64,000 nucleotides of DNA, from positions 3,596,001 through 3,660,000 of the forward strand of contig AP024629.1 in the NCBI GenBank assembly GCA_019670725.1, written 5' to 3'. The notes below the pieces were generated by a model. It worked only from the letters and a program-made list of their open reading frames with translations, did not search any database and had not been told where the DNA came from. Within the stretch, counting starts at the first letter, position 1. Each line of letters opens with the position of its first letter. Shown here one piece after another: positions 50,695 to 58,865 of the stretch. Position numbers and translations under genes: made by a program. Source of the stretch: Alphaproteobacteria bacterium SO-S41. Lineage in GTDB: Bacteria; Pseudomonadota; Alphaproteobacteria; Micropepsales; Micropepsaceae.

Positions 50695-52494
50695 TTACTG
50701 CGCGATGTCCTCGCGGGGCATGCGGATTTGGCGGTCTTCGATGTGGTCGCCGTCGCTGAGGACGTGGAGGAGCATCTTCGCCGTCTCGCTGTCGAGCGCG
50801 TGGGTCAGCGCATCCAGGCGTTCCGCCGTGGTGGCGACGCCGCCGAGCGAGGCCCAGAACGTGTCCCAGGCGGAGACCTGAGGATAGAGGCGGACATTGA
50901 TGCGCTTGTTGGCGTCGAGGCCGGCGATCTTGATGGTTTCCTGGATCGCGTCGTCGAGGCTGCCGAACTGGTCGATCAGCTTGAGGCCCAGCGCATCGAG
51001 GCCTGACCAGACGCGGCCCTTGGCGATTTCGCGCACCGTCTCGATCGGGATCTTGCGGCCTTCGGCGACCGACTGGGTGAAGCCGTTATAGATCTGGTCG
51101 AGGCCGGCCTCGAACTTCACGCGCTGCTCGGGCGTCCACTCAGTGAATTCCGACTGGAAGTTCGCGTTCGTGCCGATGCCGATCTGCGCGGGGTTGAGGC
51201 CGGCGAGGCGATAGGTGTCGCCGACGATCAGCTTGCCCGAGAGCACGCCGATGGAGCCGGTGATGGTCGCCGGCATGGCGAAGATCTCGTCGGCATACAT
51301 CGCGATCCAGTAGCCGCCGGAGGCCGCGACCGGGCCCATCGAGACGATGACCTTCTTGCCCTTGGCCTGCGCCTTGCGGATCTGGTCGAGGATCACGTCG
51401 GAGGCGAGCGCTGAGCCGCCCGGCGAGTTGACGCGCAGCAGGATCGCCTTGACGCCGTCATCCTCGGCGGCGTCGCGGATCGCCGCGGCGATGGTGTCGC
51501 CGCCCATCTGCTTGCCGTCCCACGCGCTTTCCGACGAACCGCCGTCGACGATGGCGCCTTCCGCCGCGATCAGCGCGATGGTGCCGTCATTGGCGTATGG
51601 GTGATCGTAGGGCGAGCCTTCGCGCTCGTAGTAATCGCCGATGCCGACGATCTCGGCGCCCGTGCCGGCACGGTCTTTCGCGGCGTCCTCGACGTCGTCC
51701 CAGAAGCCGACCTTGTCGACCAGCTTCGCGTCGAGCGCGCCCTGGGTGAGGTAGGGCCCGTTGTCGATGAGCGCCTTGAAGGCCGCGACATCGATCTTGC
51801 GGCGGCCGGCGATGTCGCCGGTCAGCACGTCGTAGATCGACTGCATGAGGCGCGTCGTCGCCTCGCGGTGGGCGGGGGTGTAGTCGGTCTGCGTATAGAC
51901 GTTCGCGGCGTTCTTGTATTCGTAGCGCTGGCCCATATCGGCCTTGGCGCTGAACTTGTCGAAGGCGCCGCGCAGGAAGACGGTGGTCGAGAGCATGCCG
52001 ACCGCACCCATCTCGCTGGTGCGCTGCAGCCAGATCTCGTCGGCGAGGGTCGCGAGGTAATACTGGCCGATGCCGGGGCCGGCGAAATTGCCGGCCTGGG
52101 CGATGACGAAGCGGTTCTCGCCCTTGGCGCGGAAATTCTCGATCGCCTCCTTCAGCTCCTGCGCATGCGCGCCGGCGATGCCGCCGGAGCCGACGCGGAG
52201 CACAAGGCCCTTCACGCGGGGATCATCGCCCGCCTTCTTGAGCGCGAAGATGATGTCGATGAACGACATCGGCCGCGCACCAAACACTGTCGGGGTCGGG
52301 GCATCGTCGAAGCCGCCGCGCGCGTCGATCGCCAGCACCGTGTTGGGCGGGATGCCCTTGTCGGTGAGCGCGGTCCAGATGCCGTCGAGGATGAGGAGGA
52401 CGATGACCAGCGCCACCAGCGTGCCGAGCACGGCGAAGGCGTTGCGGAACATGCGGCCGATCCAGCGGAAGATGGCGGCCAGGAATGCGAACAT
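50695..52494 (-). CDS. sppA: Signal peptide peptidase SppA, 67-kDa type
   Basis: 599 residues from the ATG at 52494. A single N-terminal membrane helix (about 20-42, 'AVLGTLVALVIVLLIL') anchors it in the inner membrane with the catalytic part outside. Two ClpP-like S49 domains follow. The expected dyad is Lys194 ('YEYKNAANVY', aligned with Lys209 of E. coli SppA) and Ser392 ('GPVAASGGYW', aligned with Ser409). It degrades leftover signal peptides. Its stop is followed by the convergent monooxygenase gene, and the phasin gene lies upstream with its own terminator. Confidence 0.93.
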   Translation of the reverse strand: MFAFLAAIFRWIGRMFRNAFAVLGTLVALVIVLLILDGIWTALTDKGIPPNTVLAIDARGGFDDAPTPTVFGARPMSFIDIIFALKKAGDDPRVKGLVLRVGSGGIAGAHAQELKEAIENFRAKGENRFVIAQAGNFAGPGIGQYYLATLADEIWLQRTSEMGAVGMLSTTVFLRGAFDKFSAKADMGQRYEYKNAANVYTQTDYTPAHREATTRLMQSIYDVLTGDIAGRRKIDVAAFKALIDNGPYLTQGALDAKLVDKVGFWDDVEDAAKDRAGTGAEIVGIGDYYEREGSPYDHPYANDGTIALIAAEGAIVDGGSSESAWDGKQMGGDTIAAAIRDAAEDDGVKAILLRVNSPGGSALASDVILDQIRKAQAKGKKVIVSMGPVAASGGYWIAMYADEIFAMPATITGSIGVLSGKLIVGDTYRLAGLNPAQIGIGTNANFQSEFTEWTPEQRVKFEAGLDQIYNGFTQSVAEGRKIPIETVREIAKGRVWSGLDALGLKLIDQFGSLDDAIQETIKIAGLDANKRINVRLYPQVSAWDTFWASLGGVATTAERLDALTHALDSETAKMLLHVLSDGDHIEDRQIRMPREDIAQ

Positions 52495-52590
52495 GGGTGA
52501 TCCCGTGATGGGTGCGTTTGACACGACTCTAACGGGCGGGGGCAGCGAGGTCCACGCGACGGGTGTCACGCGCCGGTGTGGCAAGCAAAA

Positions 52591-52614
52591 GGGCCGGCGG
52601 TTGTCCGCCGGCCC
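52591..52614 (-). terminator. Rho-independent terminator of the phasin gene
   Basis: On the minus strand GGGCCGGCGG-ACAA-CCGCCGGCCC forms a 10-bp stem followed by TTTTGCTT, 24 bases after the phasin stop. Confidence 0.88.
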
Positions 52615-52638
52615 TTTCGATGTCTTAGCGAAGGCTCC

Positions 52639-53148
52639 TTAGGCGGCCTTGCGGAGGTTCGCGATGCCGTCGCGGACGGGCTTGAAGGCGCCCTTGGCGG
52701 CTTCCGAGGCGATCTCGCCGACGGTGCGGACGTTCTTCACGCTGGTCTGGAACTGCGAGCGGACATAGGCGGTCTGGATCTCGAAGGCTTCCTTGACCGA
52801 CTTCGCGGTCGCGACCTTCTTGAACGTGTCGAAATAGGTGTTGGCGTCCGCCTGGACGAACTCGATGACCTTGAGGTTCACGTCGCGGACGCCCGCGCCG
52901 GCGACTTCAAGCGAGGAACGGACGACGCCGAACGCATCGCCGGCGTTTTCGCGCACGGCCTTCACGCGCTCCTGAACGGTCTCCCAGGCGCCCTTGGCCT
53001 GCTCGGTGATCGTTTCAACGCGGTCTTCAATCGCTTCGCGCGCCTTGGCGACAAACGACAGGTCGATCGACTTCTCGGCGGCCTTGGGGGCGGCCTTCGC
53101 CTTGGTGGTGGTCTTCTTGGCGGCGGTCTTCACGGTACGCGGGGCCAT
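52639..53148 (-). CDS. Phasin family protein (PHA granule-associated)
   Basis: 169 residues from the ATG at 53148, preceded by GGAG at good spacing; an ATG at 53160 would leave no ribosome binding site. The N-terminus is a Lys/Ala/Thr-rich tail ('KTAAKKTTTKAKAAPKAA'). The rest is helical and amphipathic, with the Phasin_2 signature 'YFDTFKKVATAKSVKEAFEIQTAYVRSQF' (given here by its ends, residues about 108-136). Such proteins coat polyhydroxyalkanoate granules or bind membranes and DNA. It has its own promoter and terminator, so it is monocistronic. The alpha/beta hydrolase gene upstream may be functionally linked. Confidence 0.9.
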   Translation of the reverse strand: MAPRTVKTAAKKTTTKAKAAPKAAEKSIDLSFVAKAREAIEDRVETITEQAKGAWETVQERVKAVRENAGDAFGVVRSSLEVAGAGVRDVNLKVIEFVQADANTYFDTFKKVATAKSVKEAFEIQTAYVRSQFQTSVKNVRTVGEIASEAAKGAFKPVRDGIANLRKAA

Positions 53149-53219
53149 GGTCTTCTCCATCATCTCAATTTTCTTATGCGGGCGGTTGCAGGTGACGCTC
53201 ACCGCCCGGCCGTGAGGGG

Positions 53220-53248
53220 GAGATAAGGAGGTTTATGCTGCATTGCAA
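53220..53248 (-). promoter_or_regulatory. Sigma-70-like promoter of the phasin gene
   Basis: On the minus strand TTGCAA and TATCTC are separated by 17 bases in an AT-rich pocket, about 72 bases before the phasin start. Confidence 0.6.
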
Positions 53249-53295
53249 CAATAATTTTGCAGCGCACCATTTTCCGCGGAAATCCGCCACTGACT

Positions 53296-54174
53296 CTACG
53301 GCGTCTTGCGCGGGAAGCGCTGGAAGGCGGCATGGCGGCGGCTGGGATAGAAGACCGAGGCCATGGCCTTGCTGAGTCCCGGCAGATAGGCCGCGGCGTC
53401 GAACGCTTTCCACGCGCCGGGATCGACGAGCAGCCGGTCGGCGACCGCGACCAGGACCAGCGGGTTCACGGCCATGCCGATATGAGAGCCGGTGATCTGG
53501 ATGTTCTCCCGCGGCAGGGCGCCCTCGAAGGTGAGCTCGCCGGCAGGGATCGCCGTCGTCTTGGCGCTGGCGACGCCGTCGAGCGCGCTGAAGATGGCGA
53601 CGAGGGGGACCGGCGGGGCGGCGTGGATCTGCGCCTCAGGGTGGTCCTCCAGATGGTCTTCCGGTTTCTTGCCGGTGATCCAGCGCATGGCGACGGGCAG
53701 GATGGCGTTGAGCTGATCGATGCCGTCGCGGCGGAGATAAGCGGGGCTGCCGAGCGTGATGACGCGATCGGCGAGATGCGGGAGCGCGCGGGCGAGCTCG
53801 CGGGCATAGATGCCGCCGAGGCTCTGGCCGACCAGCGCAACCTTGCCGCCGGTCTGTTCGGCGAGGCGTTCGAGCTTGGGCTCGAGGCGCTCGATCATCT
53901 CGGGGAGCGAGGCCTCGTCGCGCGGGCCCTTATTGGTGCCGAGGCCCCAGCCTTCGGCGAGGAAGCCCTGCTGGTTCAGGAAGGCGTTGAGCGGGTTCAG
54001 CGAAATCTCGGGGCCGCCGAAGCCGGGCAGCGTCAGCACCGCCATGGGCTTGGGCGCGCGGGGCGCCATGCGGCGGAGGACCGGATCGAGCGCCAGCTTC
54101 GAGGCGTACTCGCCGGTCGCCCAGCTCGCATCGAAGAAGAAGCGTGCGAGATCGAACGCTGAGCGCAGCGCCAT
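53296..54174 (-). CDS. Alpha/beta hydrolase (lipase-like)
   Basis: 292 residues. The core shows 'VLTLPGFGGPE' (oxyanion strand), the nucleophile elbow 'LVGQSLGGIYAREL' with Ser118, 'RVITLGSPAYLRRDG' and a late His in 'ITGSHIGMAVNP'. The order is that of lipase or PHA-type hydrolases. No signal peptide is visible, so it is cytoplasmic. It lies between the phasin gene and the crystallin-CARDB gene, 23 bases after the latter's stop, and may be the end of the leftward type VI operon or a storage-polymer gene. Substrate unknown. Confidence 0.75.
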   Translation of the reverse strand: MALRSAFDLARFFFDASWATGEYASKLALDPVLRRMAPRAPKPMAVLTLPGFGGPEISLNPLNAFLNQQGFLAEGWGLGTNKGPRDEASLPEMIERLEPKLERLAEQTGGKVALVGQSLGGIYARELARALPHLADRVITLGSPAYLRRDGIDQLNAILPVAMRWITGKKPEDHLEDHPEAQIHAAPPVPLVAIFSALDGVASAKTTAIPAGELTFEGALPRENIQITGSHIGMAVNPLVLVAVADRLLVDPGAWKAFDAAAYLPGLSKAMASVFYPSRRHAAFQRFPRKTP

Positions 54175-54197
54175 GGCGTCTCCTCCTTATGCCGGCG

Positions 54198-55124
54198 CTA
54201 AGGCGCCGGCAGGTCGTCTCCCTTGACGCGGATCTGGTCGCCCGCGCCGTTGTTCTTCTCGTTATCCTCGTCGACCTTCTTGCCGGCGTCGACGATCGCC
54301 GTGACGTACCAGTCGCCGAACTGCGGCACGAGATAGTTATAGAGCACGCTGAACACCGCGACGCAGCGCGCGCTGGCGCCGGGCGCGAGCTTGGGGATGT
54401 TGCAGGTCATCGCGGTGCCGGCGGCGGTCGCGATGAGTTCGCCGCTGGCGGCGGCGGTGCAGGTCATCTGGCGGCCTTCCTGAGCCGGCCACGGCACCTG
54501 GCCCGTCGGGCATTCATGCTCGCCGGCCGCGATATAGGAGGCGGCGGCGGCCATCTTGGCGCCGGGCTCGATCCGCAGCGTGGAGGCGCCGGCGGGTTCG
54601 GAGCCGGCATTCTTGACCGTGACGCGCACGGTGATGCCGCGGAAGGTCACGTCGTTGACGATGCGGGACGCCCCCTCGCCTTCGATCGTCGCGGCGTAGC
54701 TGGAGCGCGCCTCGATGCTGCGCGTGAGGTCGGGCTTGGGGGCCGGGGGCGGCGGCGGCGGCGGGGCCGGCGGCTGCATGCGGCGGACCGATTCCAGCCG
54801 GTTGTTGCGCAGGCCGTCGCTGCCCATGTCGGCCCACGAGCCGGGGCCGTAGCTGACGCAGGTATCGGTGTAGTTCTCGCCCTCGCAGAGCTGCCAGTAG
54901 CCTTCGAGGATTTGGAAGGACGAGGCCGTGTCGTCGAAATTGTATTCGTCGAGTTCGGGGACGTCGCCGGTGATCTCGAGCGACTTGCCGCCGAAATTAC
55001 CGTCCTTGTAGAGGATGATCCGCCAGGTCAGCGGCTTGGGCGCCGGCTTTTTCTTCTTGGCCTCGGCAGCGCCGCCCAATGCGAGCAGCGCAACCATCAC
55101 GGCAATCAATACTCGAGCGAACAC
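54198..55124 (-). CDS. Secreted beta/gamma-crystallin and CARDB domain protein
   Basis: 308 residues from a GTG at 55124 (AGGGGGAAG upstream). A signal peptide 'VLIAVMVALLALGGAAEA' is followed by a beta/gamma-crystallin unit (about residues 30-115): 'RIILYKDGNFGGKSLEI', 'VPELDEYNFDDTASSFQI' and 'NNRLESVRRM'. A proline-rich linker with a run of seven prolines joins it to a C-terminal CARDB-like domain ending 'IVDAGKKVDEDNEKNN'. Crystallin units often bind calcium; CARDB domains often bind cell-surface ligands. It lies 59 bases downstream of clpV on the same strand, so a role in the type VI locus is possible but not shown. Confidence 0.78.
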   Translation of the reverse strand: MFARVLIAVMVALLALGGAAEAKKKKPAPKPLTWRIILYKDGNFGGKSLEITGDVPELDEYNFDDTASSFQILEGYWQLCEGENYTDTCVSYGPGSWADMGSDGLRNNRLESVRRMQPPAPPPPPPPAPKPDLTRSIEARSSYAATIEGEGASRIVNDVTFRGITVRVTVKNAGSEPAGASTLRIEPGAKMAAAASYIAAGEHECPTGQVPWPAQEGRQMTCTAAASGELIATAAGTAMTCNIPKLAPGASARCVAVFSVLYNYLVPQFGDWYVTAIVDAGKKVDEDNEKNNGAGDQIRVKGDDLPAP

Positions 55125-55183
55125 GTCTTCCCCCTGCCTCAGCCCCAAGCAACCCTAATCCACGCCCTCACGCTTGGCGAGCC

Positions 55184-57829
55184 TCAGGCATACTCGTAGG
55201 CGAAGGTGTCGTTCTCGGCCTTCACCGTGATCGACTGGACCGCCTGACCGTCCATCTGGCGCGTCAGCAGCTCGACGCTGATCTGCGGCAGCAGCGTGTT
55301 GGTGAGGATGGTGTCGATCATGCGGCCGCCCGATTCCACCTCGGTGCAGCGGCTGACGATGAGGTCGACGACATCCTGGCCGTAATTGAGGTCGATCTCC
55401 TGGTTCGCCTTGATGCGCTTGACGATGCGGTTCAGCTGCAGCTTCACGATTGAACCGAGCATCGTGTTGCTAAGCGGGAAGTAGGGGATCGTCACGAGAC
55501 GGCCGAGCAGCGCCGGCGGGAACTTCTCGAGCTGCTTGGGCCGCAGGGCCTTGGCCAGCGCCTCGGCGTCGGGCTTGGTCTCTTCGTCCTCGCAGGCGGC
55601 GGCGATGACGTCGGTGCCGACATTGGAGGTGAGGAGGATCAGCGTGTTCTTGAAATCGATCGAGCGGCCCTCGCCGTCTTCCATGTGGCCTTTGTCGAAG
55701 ACCTGGAAGAACATCTCGTGGACGTCGCTGTGCGCCTTCTCGATTTCGTCAAGCAGCACGACCGAATAGGGCCGGCGCCGCACCGCCTCGGTGAGCACGC
55801 CGCCTTCGCCGTAGCCGATATAGCCGGGAGGAGCGCCCTTCAGGGTCGAGACGGTGTGGGCTTCCTGGAACTCGCTCATATTGATGACGATGAGGCTGTT
55901 CTGGCCGCCATACATGAGATCGGCGAGCGCATGCGCCGTCTCGGTCTTGCCGACGCCGGAGGGGCCGCAGAGCATGAAGACGCCGATGGGCTTGTCGGGA
56001 TTGTCGAGTTTGGCGCGGCTGGTCTGCAGGCGCTTGGCGATGGCGTCCATCGCGTGATCCTGGCCGATGACGCGTTCCTTGAGGCGGTCGGCGATCTGGA
56101 GAACCTGTTTGAGGTCGTCCTTGACCATGCGGCCGACGGGAACGCCGGTCCATTCGCCGACAATGGCGGCGACGGCGTCGCGATCGACGGCAGCGAAGAC
56201 CATGGGGCTGTCGCCCTGCGCGGTCTTGGATTCCTCAAGCGCCACATCGAGCGCGGTCTGCTCGTCGGTGTCGCTTTCACCGGCTTCGCGCTTCTTCACC
56301 AGGGCGTCGCGCGCGCCGGCGATCTTCTCGATGGCCGCCTTTTCGGCAGCGAGGCGGACTTCGAGTTCGCCAACCCGGGCGGTCGCGGCTTCCTTGTCCT
56401 TGCCGAGCGCTTCGAGCTTAGCGCCGGTGGTGTAGCCGGCCTGGCGTTCGGTCGTCGCCATCTCGATTTCCATATCGAGGATCTCGATGCGGCGCTTGGC
56501 GTCTTCGAGTGCGGCGGGCGTCGCGTGCTGGCTGACCGCGACGCGGGCGCAGGCGGTGTCGAGCAGGCTGACGGCCTTGTCGGGGAGCTGGCGGGCGGGA
56601 ACGTAACGCTGCGAGAGCACGACGGCGGCGGCGATCGCCTCGTCGAGCACGATGACCTCGTGATGCTTGGCGATGCCCTTGGCGACATTGCGGATCATCG
56701 CGACGGCGACGGCGGTTTCGGGCTCCTTGACGTTGACCACCTGGAAGCGGCGGGTCAGCGCCGGATCCTTTTCGATATATTTGCGGTACTCGGCCCAGGT
56801 CGTAGCGCCGATCGTGCGGAGGTTGCCGCGCGCGAGCGCGGGCTTCAGCAGGTTCGCCGCATCGCCCGTGCCAGCCGTGCCGCCGGCGCCGACCAGCGTG
56901 TGGATTTCGTCGATGAAGAGGATGATCGGTTTTTCGCTCGCCTCGACCTCGTCGATGACGGAGCGCAGGCGCTTTTCGAATTCGCCCTTCATGGAGGCAC
57001 CGGCCTGGAGCAGGCCGATGTCGAGCACCTTCAGCGAGACGTTTTTCATCGAGGGCGGCACGTCGCCGTCGACGATGCGCTTGGCGAAGCCTTCGACGAC
57101 CGCCGTCTTGCCGACGCCCGCCTCGCCCGTGAGGATCGGGTTGTTCTGGCGGCGGCGCAGCAGGATGTCGATCATCTGACGGATCTCGGCGTCGCGGCCG
57201 ATGATCGTTTCGATCTCGCCCTTGCGGGCCTTTTCGGTGAGGTCGATCGAGTATTGCGCGAGCGCCTTGCCCTCGCCCGCCGCGACGGGCACGCCGCCGT
57301 CGCCGGTCTCGCCGCCGCCCGCGGGGGTGCCCGCGGAGGCCGCGACATCGGCTTCGGAGGACGGCGCCACGATGGCGGCAAAGCCGTCCGTCAGCGTCTC
57401 GATATTGATCTTGCGGAACTCCATCGAGATGGACTGGAGGGCGTTGCGCAGGTTCGGGGTCTTCAGTGCGGCGACGACGAGATGGCCGGTGCGGATCTTG
57501 GCGGACGAGAAGGCAAGCGAGGCGTACATCCAGGCGCGCTCGGTCAGTTCCTCGATCAGGGGCGAAAAATCGGAGACCGCGGTCGCGCCGCGCGGCAGGG
57601 CGTTCAGCGCTTCGACGAGGTCCTGCGCGAGGCGGGCGTCATCGACCCCGAACTTGGAGCGGATCGCCGCGAGGTCGTTGCGCTGGTCCTGCAGAAGCTG
57701 ATGCAGCCAGTGCACGAGCTCGACATAGGGATTGCCGCGCAGCTTGCAGAAGGTGGTCGCGTTTTCGAGGCTCTTCAGAGCCGTCGGATTGAGACGCCCG
57801 AAAAGCGCAGCCCGGCTGATTTCCGCCAT
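55184..57829 (-). CDS. tssH: Type VI secretion AAA+ ATPase ClpV (TssH)
   Basis: 881 residues of the ClpB/ClpV type. The N-terminal domain (about 1-150), which binds the contracted sheath protein, is followed by a Gly/Ala linker (165-187) and two AAA+ modules. Walker A motifs are 'GEAGVGKT' at residues 235-242 and 'GPSGVGKT' in the second module. Walker B motifs are 'ILFIDEIHTL' and 'VVLLDEIEKA', with a middle coiled-coil domain in between. ClpV disassembles the contracted TssB-TssC sheath so that it can be reused. It is the last canonical gene of the leftward tss block, 55 bases after tssG. Confidence 0.95.
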   Translation of the reverse strand: MAEISRAALFGRLNPTALKSLENATTFCKLRGNPYVELVHWLHQLLQDQRNDLAAIRSKFGVDDARLAQDLVEALNALPRGATAVSDFSPLIEELTERAWMYASLAFSSAKIRTGHLVVAALKTPNLRNALQSISMEFRKINIETLTDGFAAIVAPSSEADVAASAGTPAGGGETGDGGVPVAAGEGKALAQYSIDLTEKARKGEIETIIGRDAEIRQMIDILLRRRQNNPILTGEAGVGKTAVVEGFAKRIVDGDVPPSMKNVSLKVLDIGLLQAGASMKGEFEKRLRSVIDEVEASEKPIILFIDEIHTLVGAGGTAGTGDAANLLKPALARGNLRTIGATTWAEYRKYIEKDPALTRRFQVVNVKEPETAVAVAMIRNVAKGIAKHHEVIVLDEAIAAAVVLSQRYVPARQLPDKAVSLLDTACARVAVSQHATPAALEDAKRRIEILDMEIEMATTERQAGYTTGAKLEALGKDKEAATARVGELEVRLAAEKAAIEKIAGARDALVKKREAGESDTDEQTALDVALEESKTAQGDSPMVFAAVDRDAVAAIVGEWTGVPVGRMVKDDLKQVLQIADRLKERVIGQDHAMDAIAKRLQTSRAKLDNPDKPIGVFMLCGPSGVGKTETAHALADLMYGGQNSLIVINMSEFQEAHTVSTLKGAPPGYIGYGEGGVLTEAVRRRPYSVVLLDEIEKAHSDVHEMFFQVFDKGHMEDGEGRSIDFKNTLILLTSNVGTDVIAAACEDEETKPDAEALAKALRPKQLEKFPPALLGRLVTIPYFPLSNTMLGSIVKLQLNRIVKRIKANQEIDLNYGQDVVDLIVSRCTEVESGGRMIDTILTNTLLPQISVELLTRQMDGQAVQSITVKAENDTFAYEYA

Positions 57830-57884
57830 GATAGTCCCCTGTCGTTTCGTCTGCCCGGACGCACCTTAGTGCCCCGGCCGGAAT

Positions 57885-58865
57885 TTAGAAGGCGCGCATC
57901 GCGCCCGGTACAGTAAGCCGCAGGTCGCGCCGGGCCGGGCCCTCGCCCTGAGCGCCCATCCAGCCGCTCCAGCCGAGCTTGGCGCTGCCGCCGAGGCGCG
58001 CCGAGGGTGCCTCGCGGCGCGGAAGTTCGTATTCGACGCGCCAGTCGAGATGGGCCGGCATGAGGGCGGCGAGAATGCGGGCGGTCAGCGCGAAGCCGGG
58101 CGCGTCTGGCAGATGCGCCTCGAAATCGGCGTAGGTCTTGAACTTGAGGCGCACCAGGCAGGAATCCTGAACGGTGTAGATCGAGGTGCCGGCGGTCGCG
58201 CCGCGGCCGAGGCCGCCCCCTGCCCCGCCGAGCCGGGTCGCGTCGGCGGGATCGAGCTTGCGCCATTCGCCAACGAACTCGACGATTTCGACATCAATGC
58301 CGAGGAGTTCGCGGGCGGCGTCGCAGATCGCGGCCGGGTTACGCCGTGCCGCGGTCTGGCCGGCATAGCCGAGCAGCGCCAGCCGGACGCGGTCGGGCTC
58401 GTCATGGGGCGAGGCGTCCACCTGGCCGCCGAGCGCCCCGACATAATGCTGGAAGAGATCGCCGCCGGGGCGGTCCTGATGCGAGACCGGCTCGCTGTCG
58501 GCCCAGGCGCGGAAGAAGAGCTGGATCATGCGGTTGGCGAGCACGTCAAGGAAGGCGCCGTAGGGGCGCTCCTTCGCGTACCGGCGCTCGTAGATCGCGA
58601 GCTCCGAGAGCTGCAGCGGCATCGGCCCCATCGGGCCGATCAGGCTGAGGAAGAAGACGCGGAGAAAGGCGGGGCCGGGACCGTCGAGCTTGCCGTCATG
58701 CTCAAGGCTGGCGGCGGCGAATTCCAGATGCGGCGCCTGGGCGAAGCGGACCACGTCGTCACTGGCGCGGAGCGACTTGCCGATCCGCGGCTTGCCCGGC
58801 GCGGCACGTTCCAGATCGCGGAGCAGGCCGAAGACGTCGCCGGACTTGACAGGCTCGTCGCTCAT
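57885..58865 (-). CDS. tssG: Type VI secretion baseplate protein TssG
   Basis: 326 residues. Family features include 'GLLRDLERAAPGKPRIG' near the start, 'FFLSLIGPMGPMPLQLSE' (the conserved 'G..GPLP'-type block), 'FLDVLANRMIQLFFRAWA' and the C-terminal 'FGCRLT-like' strand region. TssG forms the baseplate wedge with TssF. Its start overlaps the tssF stop by four bases, which fits their fixed stoichiometry. A glycine-rich stretch 'GGAGGGLGRGATAG' near residue 215 is unusual for the family and probably forms a loop. Confidence 0.93.
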   Translation of the reverse strand: MSDEPVKSGDVFGLLRDLERAAPGKPRIGKSLRASDDVVRFAQAPHLEFAAASLEHDGKLDGPGPAFLRVFFLSLIGPMGPMPLQLSELAIYERRYAKERPYGAFLDVLANRMIQLFFRAWADSEPVSHQDRPGGDLFQHYVGALGGQVDASPHDEPDRVRLALLGYAGQTAARRNPAAICDAARELLGIDVEIVEFVGEWRKLDPADATRLGGAGGGLGRGATAGTSIYTVQDSCLVRLKFKTYADFEAHLPDAPGFALTARILAALMPAHLDWRVEYELPRREAPSARLGGSAKLGWSGWMGAQGEGPARRDLRLTVPGAMRAF

